From Acidobacteriota bacterium (GTDB lineage Bacteria > Acidobacteriota > UBA6911 > JACQSX01), in the NCBI GenBank assembly GCA_016199665.1, contig JACQGG010000072.1:1-14213 (forward strand): a stretch of 14,213 bases of DNA, written 5' to 3'. A program made the translations under genes and the position numbers. Each line of letters starts with the position of its first letter. Position 1 is the stretch's first letter. The notes under the pieces were generated by a model that worked only from the letters and a program-made list of their open reading frames with translations, searched no databases and was not told the DNA's origin. Below are positions 6,609-14,126 of the stretch, piece by piece.

Positions 6609-7768
6609 GAGTTGCGCAGATCGGCGTGGCGCATCCCTACCGCGGAGGAATTGCCCACTACACCACTTCCCTTCACCATTCGCTTCTGCAGCGCGGTCAC
6701 GACTCCTTTGTGGTCTCATTTTCCCGGCTCTATCCCTGGCTGCTGTTCCCCGGAAAGTCGCAGTTTGACGCCAGCGAAAGGCACTTTTCCATTGACAGCC
6801 AGCGGCTGATCGACAGTCTGAATCCGCTGAGCTGGAGCGCCGCGGCCCGCCGCATCTTGGATCAAAAGCCGGACGCGGCGGTGGTTCAGTACTGGCACCC
6901 GTATTTTGCCCCGGCATTCCGGGCGATCGTTTCGCGGCTCCGCGCCGGCCGGATTCCGGTCGTGTTGATTTGCCATAACATAGTTCCCCATGAATGGCAC
7001 CCGGTGGCGACCTTCTTGCGGGACCGGTTCTTTGCCCAGGTGGAGCGCTTCCTGGTACACGCTGACAAGGACCGGCGGCTTCTTGAAGCGCTCCGCCCCG
7101 GGGCGAAGGTCTTCAAAGCGCAGCATCCGGTGTACCACTTTTTTGAGGCGCCGGCGGTCACTCGCGAATCGGCTCGCGAGAGCCTGGGCCTTGCGCGCGA
7201 GGATAACGTGATTCTCTTCTTCGGCCATGTGCGCCCTTACAAAGGCCTGGACATTCTGCTGCGCAGCCTGCCGCGGGTTCTAAACCGTCAGAAAGTACGG
7301 CTGCTGATCGCGGGCGAGTTCTACGAATCGCGCAATCGCTATGACAGGCTGCTGCGCAACCTGGGTCTGCACCCCTACCTGATCGTGCACGACCGGTATG
7401 TTCCCAACGAAATGGTCGCGACCTATTTCAGGGCGGCCAACCTCCTGGCGCTGCCTTATCGGGCCGCCACGCAGAGCGGCATTGTGCCGACCGCCTACTT
7501 GTTCGATCTTCCGGTGGTGACCACCTCAGTAGGCGGCTTGCCGGAGGCGGTGCTGGACGGGAAAACGGGTTTCTTGGTCCCGCCGGAAAACCCGGCGGCG
7601 CTGGCCGAGGCGATTGTCGATTACTTTCAAGCCCATTGGGAAGCGCCCTTCCGGGACCAAATTCGACGCTTCAAGCAGCAATTCTCGTGGAGCACGATTG
7701 TGGACGGCATCGAGGATCTGGTGGGTGCGGCAGATGGAAGGGAGCGAGCTCTGCTGCAAGCAAGATGA
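6605..7768 (+). CDS. Glycosyltransferase family 4 protein
   Basis: A retaining GT-B-fold glycosyltransferase (387 residues), probably cytoplasmic or membrane-associated, that adds a sugar from a nucleotide donor to a growing glycan. The N-terminal Rossmann half begins MRVAQIGVAHPYRGGIAHY with the glycine-rich acceptor loop and has HNIVPHEW (124-131). The C-terminal donor half has FFGHVRPYKGLD (205-216) and the stretch AATQSGIVPTAYLFDLPVV (287-305), followed by GGLPEAV and GKTGFLVPP. In the usual E-x7-E position the first Glu appears to be replaced by Gln (Q290), as is seen in some GT4 branches. The start overlaps the upstream stop by 4 bases and the stop overlaps the next start by 4 bases, so it lies in the middle of a coupled operon. 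Donor and acceptor cannot be read from sequence. Confidence 0.93.
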   Translation: MRVAQIGVAHPYRGGIAHYTTSLHHSLLQRGHDSFVVSFSRLYPWLLFPGKSQFDASERHFSIDSQRLIDSLNPLSWSAAARRILDQKPDAAVVQYWHPYFAPAFRAIVSRLRAGRIPVVLICHNIVPHEWHPVATFLRDRFFAQVERFLVHADKDRRLLEALRPGAKVFKAQHPVYHFFEAPAVTRESARESLGLAREDNVILFFGHVRPYKGLDILLRSLPRVLNRQKVRLLIAGEFYESRNRYDRLLRNLGLHPYLIVHDRYVPNEMVATYFRAANLLALPYRAATQSGIVPTAYLFDLPVVTTSVGGLPEAVLDGKTGFLVPPENPAALAEAIVDYFQAHWEAPFRDQIRRFKQQFSWSTIVDGIEDLVGAADGRERALLQAR

Positions 7769-9810
7769 AGCGCGAATGGGAGCGGGATGATTCGAACCTG
7801 GCGTGGTGGCGATGGGCGCTTCCCCTGTTGGGTTTTACGCTGCTGGTCTACGTCAACTCGCTTTCCAACGGATTTGTCTTCGACGATCTCCCGCTGATAC
7901 AGGACAACCCGCAGATTCGTTCGATAAGGGACGTGGCGGGAATTTTCGGACGACAGGGATACCGGCCGGTTCGCACGCTCACCTATGCGCTGAACTACTG
8001 GTTGTTTGGGCTCAACCCCTTCTATTTCCACCTGACCAATGTCCTGGCGCACGGGGCCAACGGAATTCTCCTATTTCTCTTGCTGAGGAGGCTCTTCGGG
8101 AAGTCGCTTCTGGCCCTGGCGGGGGCTGCGCTGTTTGTCTGTCACCCGATCCAAACTGCCGCCGTGGCCTACGTATCGGGCCGAAAGGATGTCCTGGCAG
8201 GCGGGTTTGTCCTGGCCGGGATGTTGTGCTTTGCGAACCACCTGAGGGACGGCAAAAGGTTCTGGTTTGTCGGGTCTTTGATCCTCTTCGCGCTGGCTCT
8301 TTTCAGCAAGGAAGTGGCGGTGATCTTTCCGCTGCTGCTTTTCGCGCTGGAGTCGCTCAATGGAAACCTCGCATCCGAAGTGCGGGATCCGGCCCGCCTG
8401 CGCACTCGCAGCCTGAAGGTGCTGGTCAGGCGCCGCTGGTTTTACGGATCGATGCTGATCGCGGCTTTGGTGTTTCTTTATTACGCGCAATTCATCATGT
8501 ACGCCTCGCGCAAGGCGGATTTCTGGGGCGGATCGCCCTTCAACAACTACCTGACCTCTCTGAAGCTCTTCCTGCATTATATGAGGATGACGGTTGTCCC
8601 CTACCCTCTGATCGCGGATTACGAGGGGGTGTTCCCGGTCGCAAGCGGAATTGGAGATTTTTCCGGCTGGGTTGCAATTGCGGGTACGGCTGCCTACCTT
8701 TGGGCGGTCGTCTGGAGTCTTCGCCGCCGGCCCCGGATGGGCTTTGGGCTGCTCTGGTTTGGGGTCACACTGCTCCCCGTGCTCCAGTTGTTGCCGTTCC
8801 ATGAAATCGCGGCCGACCATTATCTCTACCTGCCTCTGGCGGGCTTCATCGTCGCACTGCTGGACGCAGGCGAGTGGAAATTTGCTCGTCTTCCGGTTTC
8901 GATAGCGGTCTCGGCGGCTGCCTGCCTCGTGTTGCTGTTCTCGGGAATGTCTGTGAGTCGAAATCGCGACTGGCGCAACACGCGTTCGCTTTGGGAGGCG
9001 ACGGCGCGGCATGCGCCCGGCTCCGCGCGGGTTCACAATAACCTGGGAACGACTCTGCACGCTGAAGGAGTGCTGGATGAGGCTCTAGCTCACCTGTTGC
9101 GCGCCACAGAGCTAGATCCAACCGCGGCCGCCTACTGGAGCAACCTGGGGGCCCTGTATCATGACCAAGGCGACTATCAGGCGGCCGTAGGCGCGCTGCT
9201 TCGCTCGGTGGCAATCGACCCGGGCAACGCGTACACGCAGACAAATCTGGGTAATGCATACAAGAAACTGGCGCTCAACCAGGCGCGCGACGCCGGCCAT
9301 CCGTTCTGGCGGGCGGCGCTGGCGCACTTGGAGCGCGCGGTGAGTCTGGACACCCGCAATGGTGCTCTGCGCTACAACCTGGGGTCGGCTTACTATGAGC
9401 TGGGCAGGAAGCAGGAGGCGCGAAGTCATTTCGAAGGCGCGCGCCGACTGAGCCCGGATTTTGGCCGTGCCTATTACGCGCTTGGTTTGCTGGACAGTGA
9501 GGCAGGCGACTTTAATGCGGCTCGAGTGGAGCTGCAAAGGGCTATTGAGTTGGAAGCGGGGAACCTGGACGCCATTCAGTTGCTCGCCGGCGTCCGGCTG
9601 AAACGGGGAGAATATGAGGAAGCCAAGACGCTGCTGGAAGCAGCGGTGAGCCGGTTCCCCTCCAATTCCGACTTGCGACTGCGCCTGGGGCTGGTATACA
9701 AGACTCTGGGAGAAACGCCGAAAGCGCGAGAGCAGCTCAATCTCGCCCTGCAGTTGGATCCGGCCGGCAACAGGGCGGATGAAATTCGCCGGTTGCTGAA
9801 TTCTCTCTGA
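7765..9810 (+). CDS. TMTC-like GT-C membrane glycosyltransferase with C-terminal TPRs
   Basis: A 681-residue integral membrane protein in two parts. Residues 1 to about 400 hold roughly ten or eleven hydrophobic spans. The first extracytoplasmic loop contains SNGFVFDDLPLIQDN (34-48); the acidic pair D40-D41 is where GT-C enzymes place catalytic acids. RPVRTLTYALNY (68-79) and HPIQTAAVAYVSGRKDVL (127-144) are typical of TMTC/PMT-like proteins. From about 421 to 668 there are seven 34-residue TPR units, beginning near 421, 455, 489, 533, 567, 601 and 635; the third carries an insertion of about 10 residues. In animal TMTC proteins this layout transfers mannose from dolichyl phosphate to proteins, with the TPRs on the luminal side. 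An extracytoplasmic role with a polyprenyl-phosphate donor is inferred here. The start at 7765 is chosen because its ATG overlaps the previous stop by 4 bases; an upstream in-frame ATG at 7636 would overlap the GT4 gene by 133 bases. Confidence 0.88.
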   Translation: MKREWERDDSNLAWWRWALPLLGFTLLVYVNSLSNGFVFDDLPLIQDNPQIRSIRDVAGIFGRQGYRPVRTLTYALNYWLFGLNPFYFHLTNVLAHGANGILLFLLLRRLFGKSLLALAGAALFVCHPIQTAAVAYVSGRKDVLAGGFVLAGMLCFANHLRDGKRFWFVGSLILFALALFSKEVAVIFPLLLFALESLNGNLASEVRDPARLRTRSLKVLVRRRWFYGSMLIAALVFLYYAQFIMYASRKADFWGGSPFNNYLTSLKLFLHYMRMTVVPYPLIADYEGVFPVASGIGDFSGWVAIAGTAAYLWAVVWSLRRRPRMGFGLLWFGVTLLPVLQLLPFHEIAADHYLYLPLAGFIVALLDAGEWKFARLPVSIAVSAAACLVLLFSGMSVSRNRDWRNTRSLWEATARHAPGSARVHNNLGTTLHAEGVLDEALAHLLRATELDPTAAAYWSNLGALYHDQGDYQAAVGALLRSVAIDPGNAYTQTNLGNAYKKLALNQARDAGHPFWRAALAHLERAVSLDTRNGALRYNLGSAYYELGRKQEARSHFEGARRLSPDFGRAYYALGLLDSEAGDFNAARVELQRAIELEAGNLDAIQLLAGVRLKRGEYEEAKTLLEAAVSRFPSNSDLRLRLGLVYKTLGETPKAREQLNLALQLDPAGNRADEIRRLLNSL

Positions 9811-9818
9811 AGCGGTCG

Positions 9819-10493
9819 ATGTACAAGGGCAAGAAGATCACCGTGGTGATTCCCTGCTTGAATGAGGAGGAGGGAATCCAGAAAGTATTGGCGCAGATTC
9901 CCGAGTTCGTTGATGAAACGATCGTGGTGGACAATAATTCCACCGACAAGACGGGCCAAATTGCGGCTCAAATGGGCGCCAAAGTGATTCCAGAGCAAAT
10001 TCTCGGGTATGGTCGCGCTTATAAGACAGGACTGACGCATGCGCAGGGCGACATCATCGTCACCCTGGATGGCGACCATTCCTATCCCGTCGACGCCATC
10101 TCTTATCTGCTGGAGAACCTGCTTCGCTCCAAGGCGCGCTTCCTTTCTGCTTCACGTTTTCCCATTCGCTACCGGGACGCAATGTCGCTGAAACACAAAG
10201 TCGGCAATCATCTTCTGTCGGTTGTCATGTCGGCGCTTTACTTCAGACGCGTTCGGGACAGCCAGTCCGGGATGTGGATTTTCTACAAGGATGCGCTCCA
10301 GCACATGAAACTGGAGAGCAACGCCATGGCCTTTTCGGAAGAGATTAAGATCGAAGCAATCCTCAACAAAGCTGTCGGCTTTGAAGAGATACCGATTTCG
10401 TACTCCAACCGCGCGGGAGAAATCAAGCTTCAGCCATGGAAGGACGGTTTTAGAAATCTCGGATATCTTTTCAAAAAAAGATTTGCGCGATGA
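9819..10493 (+). CDS. Soluble glycosyltransferase family 2 protein
   Basis: A short GT-A glycosyltransferase (224 residues) without membrane helices, similar in layout to soluble DPM1-like or sugar-lipid GT2 enzymes. VVIPCLNEEEGI (9-20) opens the nucleotide-binding fold, VDNNSTDKT (37-45) is the second donor motif, and DGDHSYP (84-90) supplies the DXD metal site (D84, D86). QSGMW (in the segment near 150) and a conserved YSNRAGEIKLQPWKDG tail resemble the acceptor region of polyprenyl-phosphate sugar synthases. It starts 8 bases after the GT-C/TPR stop and overlaps the methyltransferase start by 4 bases (ATGA). It may act on a lipid carrier or extend the chain in the cytoplasm. The substrate is unknown. 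Confidence 0.9.
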   Translation: MYKGKKITVVIPCLNEEEGIQKVLAQIPEFVDETIVVDNNSTDKTGQIAAQMGAKVIPEQILGYGRAYKTGLTHAQGDIIVTLDGDHSYPVDAISYLLENLLRSKARFLSASRFPIRYRDAMSLKHKVGNHLLSVVMSALYFRRVRDSQSGMWIFYKDALQHMKLESNAMAFSEEIKIEAILNKAVGFEEIPISYSNRAGEIKLQPWKDGFRNLGYLFKKRFAR

Positions 10494-11425
10494 GGGAGGC
10501 ATGTCCCGCCTGTGGCGGCCAATTGGAAAGCTGGGGGGCAGTCCCGGACAGGTTGACCGATCTGGGAATCTTTTCGCTGGGCCGCTGCCGCAGTTGTGCC
10601 AGTCTGGTGATGCAGCCCCTGCCGGCCCAGCGCCAGATCCCGGCATTTTATCCGGCCGACTACTGGTACCGCGAGAGCGACCAGTCATGGGTGTCTCGGC
10701 TGGAATGGCGCTACCGACGCTGGGTGCTGGGAGACCATGTTCGCTTCGTCACCCGGTTTTTAAAACCCGGGGCCCGGCTGCTGGATGTGGGTTGCGGAGG
10801 AGGCACTTTCCTTTTCTTATTGAAGCAGCGAGGCTACCAGGTGAAGGGACTGGATTTTTCACCCCAGGCGGCGGCCGAGGCGCTGCGGCGCTACCGGGTC
10901 CCGGTGGCCGTTGGTTCGCTGCGAGATCAGAAAGAGTCGTTGATCCAGTGGGCTCCGGAAGTGGTTACCCTGTTTCATGTCTTGGAGCACTTGATAGATC
11001 CTGGCCTGGAACTGAAGCAGATCCATGCGATGCTTCCGCCTGCAGGTCAGCTATTTTTGCAGGTGCCTAATGTTGAGAGCTGGCAATCGAGATTTTTTCG
11101 CGGGCGCTGGTATGGATTGGACGTCCCGCGGCACGTGGTGAACTATTCCGCGGCCGGTTTGCGCGCCGTCCTGCGAAGCGCCGGCTTTGACATCACGCAC
11201 GGCAAAGCGTTTTCGCTCCGGGATAACAGTGCCTCCTGGGCTTCCAGCCTTCTGCCGGCGGCCGACCCGCTGCGGAGGAAGCTGGCGGGTCGCGGGAGCG
11301 GAATCAACACTCTGAGCTATGCCGGACTGGTGGCGGCGTGTCAGCCGCTGGCAGCCTTGGAAGCCGCGTGGGGACGCGGGGGAACATTGTTCGTCCGCGC
11401 CGTGAAAAAGTCGGAGGGACAGTGA
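10490..11425 (+). CDS. Zinc-ribbon class I SAM-dependent methyltransferase
   Basis: A methyltransferase of the Methyltransf_23 type often found in sugar and surface-polysaccharide loci (311 residues, cytoplasmic). The N-terminal zinc ribbon uses CPAC (5-8) and CRSC (33-36). The SAM-binding motif I is LLDVGCGGGTF (97-107), the acidic end of strand 2 is GLDFSP (120-125), and a motif IV-like LFHVLEHLIDP (161-171) follows. YGLDVPRHVVNYS (208-220) is a recurring segment of this group and may contact the substrate. It is coupled to both neighbours by 4-base overlaps (ATGA upstream, GTGA downstream). It may O- or C-methylate a nucleotide sugar or the glycan itself. Alternative roles, such as deoxysugar biosynthesis, cannot be excluded because no deoxysugar genes are visible. 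Confidence 0.88.
   Translation: MREACPACGGQLESWGAVPDRLTDLGIFSLGRCRSCASLVMQPLPAQRQIPAFYPADYWYRESDQSWVSRLEWRYRRWVLGDHVRFVTRFLKPGARLLDVGCGGGTFLFLLKQRGYQVKGLDFSPQAAAEALRRYRVPVAVGSLRDQKESLIQWAPEVVTLFHVLEHLIDPGLELKQIHAMLPPAGQLFLQVPNVESWQSRFFRGRWYGLDVPRHVVNYSAAGLRAVLRSAGFDITHGKAFSLRDNSASWASSLLPAADPLRRKLAGRGSGINTLSYAGLVAACQPLAALEAAWGRGGTLFVRAVKKSEGQ
11413..11418 (+). promoter_or_regulatory. Shine-Dalgarno deciding the GTG start of ugd
   Basis: GGAGGG lies 3-4 bases before the GTG at 11422. Together with the GTGA overlap with the methyltransferase stop and the glycine-rich nucleotide-binding motif starting at residue 2 or so, it favours this GTG over the in-frame ATG at 11338, which would add 28 residues of poor sense and overlap the methyltransferase by 88 bases. 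Confidence 0.6.
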
Positions 11426-12867
11426 AGATCTGCATTGTGGGTACAGGCTATGTGGGACTGGTCGCGGGCGCCGGGTTTGCTGAAACGGGCAATGATGTCT
11501 GGTGCATTGACATCGACCGCCGAAAGATCGAAAGGTTGAAGCACAGTATTGTTCCCATCTATGAACCGGGGCTGGAGGAGCTAATCAAGCGCAACCGCGC
11601 TGAGGGACGGCTGCGATTTTCCACAGACATAAGCGAAGGCGTCAGGCACTCGCTGATCCTCTTCATCGCAGTGGGAACGCCGCCGCGGGAAGACGGCGGC
11701 TCCGATTTGAAGCACGTGCTGGCTGCCGCCAAGTCCATAGCCCGCGCCATGAACGGATACAAGATTGTAGTTCTCAAGAGCACTGTCCCCGTGGGCACCG
11801 CAGACCAGATTCGTCAGGTCATGTCGGTTTTGACGCGACACGAATTTGATGTGGTAAACAACCCGGAATTTCTCAAGGAAGGCGCGGCGCTTGAAGACTT
11901 CATGAAGCCGGATCGAATTGTGATCGGCACCGGCAACGCGCGGACTGCGGAGGTGATGCGCGAGCTCTATGCCCCCTTTTTGCGCACCGGGGCTCCGTTT
12001 CTGGTCATGGATAATCGAAGCGCCGAACTGACCAAGTACGCGGCCAACGCCATGCTGGCCACCCGCATATCCTTCATGAATGAAATGGCCAATCTGTGCC
12101 GGGTGTTGAACGCAGACATCCAACTGGTCCGGCAAGGCATCGGCACGGACCGGCGCATTGGCCCTTCATTCTTGTTTGCCGGTTTGGGCTACGGCGGGAG
12201 CTGTTTCCCGAAGGATATCCGCTCGCTGATTGAGATGGGCCGGCGGCACGACTTGTCGATGGAAATGGTCTCGGCAGTGCACCGGGTCAACGAGCGCCAG
12301 AAATCCATGATGGTGGATCGGATCGTGGACTTTTTTCTCAGCGGGCGGGCCGCAGAGCTGGAGACGCGGACCGAGCCCTCCATGCCCCGGCCGCGGGGGA
12401 GAGTCAAAGAAGTTTCCAGGCTTTCGCGTTCGGGGGAGGCTCAGCCAAAGCAAAGAAAACTGAAGCGCGCCCATTGTCTGAAAGGGAGAACGTTCGCAGT
12501 GTGGGGACTCAGTTTCAAGCCGCAGACGGACGATATGCGCGACGCGCCCAGTGTGGTTGTCATCCAGGGCCTGCTGCGTCATGGCGCGCAGGTTCGCGCT
12601 TATGACCCTGAAGCGATGGCGGCGGCCCACGCAGTTTTCGGCGACACGATCAGGTACTGCGCTACCAACTATGATGCGCTCAAGGGAGCCGATGCGCTGA
12701 TCCTGGTGACGGAATGGAACGTCTTCCGCAATCCCGATTTCTCTCGCATTAAGAAAATGCTGCGGTTGCCCCTGATTTTTGACGGCAGAAATCAATTCAA
12801 TCCTCAGGAGCTTCGTGAGATGGGATTCGTGTATTCTTCGATTGGTCGCCCCCAGCGCCAAGAATGA
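11422..12867 (+). CDS. ugd: UDP-glucose 6-dehydrogenase with an internal insertion
   Basis: Oxidises UDP-glucose to UDP-glucuronate with two NAD+, giving a uronic acid donor for acidic polysaccharides; cytoplasmic. From the GTG the protein has 481 residues. The NAD-binding motif GTGYVG is at 7-12, AVGTPP at 83-88 and the substrate-contacting NNPEFLKEG at 147-155. The catalytic cysteine is C261 in GYGGSCFPKD (257-266), and the C-terminal UDP-binding domain opens with WGLSFKPQTDDMRDAPS (361-377). Relatives are usually about 430-450 residues. The excess is a polar, Arg/Lys/Pro/Ser-rich segment at about 309-351, between the central helix domain and the C-terminal domain, that has no counterpart I recognise. 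All catalytic parts are intact, so the enzyme is probably active. It is the last member of the coupled chain before an inverted repeat. Confidence 0.93.
   Translation: MKICIVGTGYVGLVAGAGFAETGNDVWCIDIDRRKIERLKHSIVPIYEPGLEELIKRNRAEGRLRFSTDISEGVRHSLILFIAVGTPPREDGGSDLKHVLAAAKSIARAMNGYKIVVLKSTVPVGTADQIRQVMSVLTRHEFDVVNNPEFLKEGAALEDFMKPDRIVIGTGNARTAEVMRELYAPFLRTGAPFLVMDNRSAELTKYAANAMLATRISFMNEMANLCRVLNADIQLVRQGIGTDRRIGPSFLFAGLGYGGSCFPKDIRSLIEMGRRHDLSMEMVSAVHRVNERQKSMMVDRIVDFFLSGRAAELETRTEPSMPRPRGRVKEVSRLSRSGEAQPKQRKLKRAHCLKGRTFAVWGLSFKPQTDDMRDAPSVVVIQGLLRHGAQVRAYDPEAMAAAHAVFGDTIRYCATNYDALKGADALILVTEWNVFRNPDFSRIKKMLRLPLIFDGRNQFNPQELREMGFVYSSIGRPQRQE
12346..12474. other. Extra in-frame segment inside ugd
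   Basis: About 129 bases (43 codons) encode the residues that lengthen this Ugd relative to the family. The segment is rich in Arg, Lys, Pro and Ser and lacks hydrophobic periodicity, unlike the rest of the protein. It contains a small GC palindrome (CCCCG/CGGGG around 12387-12400). It could be a linker expansion or a captured short repeat. Its borders are estimated from where family-typical sequence stops and resumes. Confidence 0.5.
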
Positions 12868-12932
12868 AGAATTAAGAATGAAAAGCTCAACGCTCTGGGT
12901 CGATTTCTCACCCTTCATTTTTCATTCTTCAT
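12864..12932. repeat. Imperfect inverted repeat between ugd and the GT2 remnant
   Basis: ATGAAGAAT (12864-12872) pairs perfectly with ATTCTTCAT (12924-12932). After a 4x4 internal mismatch, AATGAA (12877-12882) pairs with TTCATT (12914-12919). This leaves a loop of about 31 bases. The AT-rich arms contrast with the GC-rich surroundings and begin at the last codon of ugd. It looks like a short mobile or dispersed repeat; it could also act as a weak terminator or mRNA 3'-end stem, although no GC stem plus T-run is present. Confidence 0.6.
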
Positions 12933-12945
12933 CCTGTCAACGCGC

Positions 12946-13410
12946 ATGAGTGCCCAGGCCCTGGTCTCGGTGGTGGTTCTCAACCATAACGGGCTTCGCT
13001 ATCTGGACGAGTGTCTTGCCTCACTGGTTTCACAAACCTATGCCAAGCTGGAAATCATCCTGCCGCAAAAGATCTACTGGGTAGAGCGAAATCGCTTCTG
13101 GCTGGTCGTTAAGAATTTCCCCCCGGTGCTGCTGTTGCTCTCGCCCCTGTTCACCGCCCACCGCTTTTTCTGGAATTTCCTGTACGCCCTTTCAGGAAAG
13201 GGCGCTGCGGGGAATTTTCGCAGAGGTCATTCTTTGGCGCTGTTGGGGAAAACTATCTTGTCGGCCTACGCCGACGGCCTGCGGCAACTGCCGCCGGTTT
13301 GGAAGGAGCGAAGACGGATTCGGAGGAGCCGGCGCCTGACCGATCGTGAATTCCTGGATTTGATGTGGCGCTTCAAGATCTCGGCGAGGGATCTGGCGGC
13401 GAGAGACTGA
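12946..13410 (+). CDS. Internally deleted GT2 glycosyltransferase (probable remnant)
   Basis: Only the two ends of a family 2 glycosyltransferase are present, joined in frame (154 residues). Residues 6-39 are a normal GT2 opening: VSVVVLNHNG (7-16), YLDECLASLVSQTY (19-32), then KLEIIL. That should continue into the VDNGSTDGS motif and the DXD site. Instead, at about residue 40, the sequence jumps to KIYWVERNRFWLVVKNFP (42-59), the C-terminal membrane-proximal region of long rhamnosyltransferase-like GT2 proteins. A hydrophobic segment (60-82) and a basic tail follow. Roughly 170 or more residues holding the whole catalytic centre are missing, so it should not be an active transferase. The frame is open and the stop overlaps the next start (TGATG), so its translation may still drive the next gene. 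A deletion in the strain or an assembly collapse are both possible. Confidence 0.75.
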   Translation: MSAQALVSVVVLNHNGLRYLDECLASLVSQTYAKLEIILPQKIYWVERNRFWLVVKNFPPVLLLLSPLFTAHRFFWNFLYALSGKGAAGNFRRGHSLALLGKTILSAYADGLRQLPPVWKERRRIRRSRRLTDREFLDLMWRFKISARDLAARD

Positions 13411-14126
13411 TGGAACTTCATCAAGGGCTGGAGCGTGTTGTGCGAAGAATCCTGCCCGGCTGGCTGCTCAATCGCCTGGATCCATTCCAGGCTGAGATTG
13501 ACAGGCTGGTCTCCCAGGCGGGACGGGAGACGCGAGCCGGGATGATCGTGCTCGATGCAGGAGCGGGCGAGGCACGGCACGCGCCAGGATTCGCCCATGC
13601 TCGGTACGTCGCGCTGGATCGCTGCGTGGGCAATGCAGGCTGGGACTACGCATCCGTGGACATCTGCGGAGATGCGGTCCGGCTCCCGCTGCTTGCCGCG
13701 TCGGTGGACCGCATTCTGTGCGTGGTGACCCTGGAACACCTGAAAGACCCGGCGGCGGCGATAATTGAATTTGCCCGCATCTTGAAGCCGGAAGGGCGGC
13801 TCTATCTGATCACGCCCTTGATGTGGGAGGAGCACCAGGCGCCCCACGACTATTTTCGCTTCACTCACTGGGGTCTGCACCACCTGCTGAGCGGCGCGGG
13901 ACTGGAGGTGCAGCGCATCAATCCGATCGGGGGGTTCTTCTGGATGTACGGTCGCCGCAGCGTGAATCTGGTTTCGTTTTTCCAGTCCTCCTGGAGATGG
14001 GTGCTCTTCCCTCCGATCGCGCTGGTTGCGGGCTGCCTGGTCCCGTTGTTGTGTTACTACCTGGACGGTCTCGACCGGGAGAAGCGACATACGCTTGGGC
14101 ACACGGCCATTGCCCTGCGCAAATGA
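13410..14126 (+). CDS. Class I SAM-dependent methyltransferase (Methyltransf_11 type)
   Basis: A 238-residue methyltransferase with motif I VLDAGAGEARH (47-57), the acidic residue after strand 2 in VALDRC (67-72), DICGDAVRLPL (84-94), and the strand-4 segment ILCVVTLEHLKDP (102-114). LKPEGRLYLITP (125-136) and HDYFRFTHWGL (146-156) follow, as in the glycan- and lipid-modifying members of this family. A hydrophobic stretch (about 198-217) near the C-terminus could associate with the membrane. The start at 13410 is chosen because its ATG overlaps the stop of the GT2 remnant by one base (TGATG); an in-frame ATG at 13365 lies inside that gene and adds 15 unlikely residues. In this locus it may methylate the glycan or its lipid carrier. 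Confidence 0.87.
   Translation: MELHQGLERVVRRILPGWLLNRLDPFQAEIDRLVSQAGRETRAGMIVLDAGAGEARHAPGFAHARYVALDRCVGNAGWDYASVDICGDAVRLPLLAASVDRILCVVTLEHLKDPAAAIIEFARILKPEGRLYLITPLMWEEHQAPHDYFRFTHWGLHHLLSGAGLEVQRINPIGGFFWMYGRRSVNLVSFFQSSWRWVLFPPIALVAGCLVPLLCYYLDGLDREKRHTLGHTAIALRK

Noticed and set aside
7636..7764. Upstream in-frame start for the GT-C/TPR protein
   Set aside because: It would overlap the GT4 gene by 133 bases and add 43 polar residues unlike the family. The ATG at 7765 gives the 4-base overlap seen throughout the operon.
8071..9060. A long minus-strand open frame (329 codons)
   Set aside because: It is a shadow of the GT-C/TPR gene: Arg/Gln/Glu-rich with no motif, while the plus strand encodes clear membrane spans and TPRs.
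11338..11421. Upstream ATG for ugd
   Set aside because: It adds 28 residues before the nucleotide-binding strand and overlaps the methyltransferase by 88 bases. The GTG at 11422 has a Shine-Dalgarno and a GTGA overlap.
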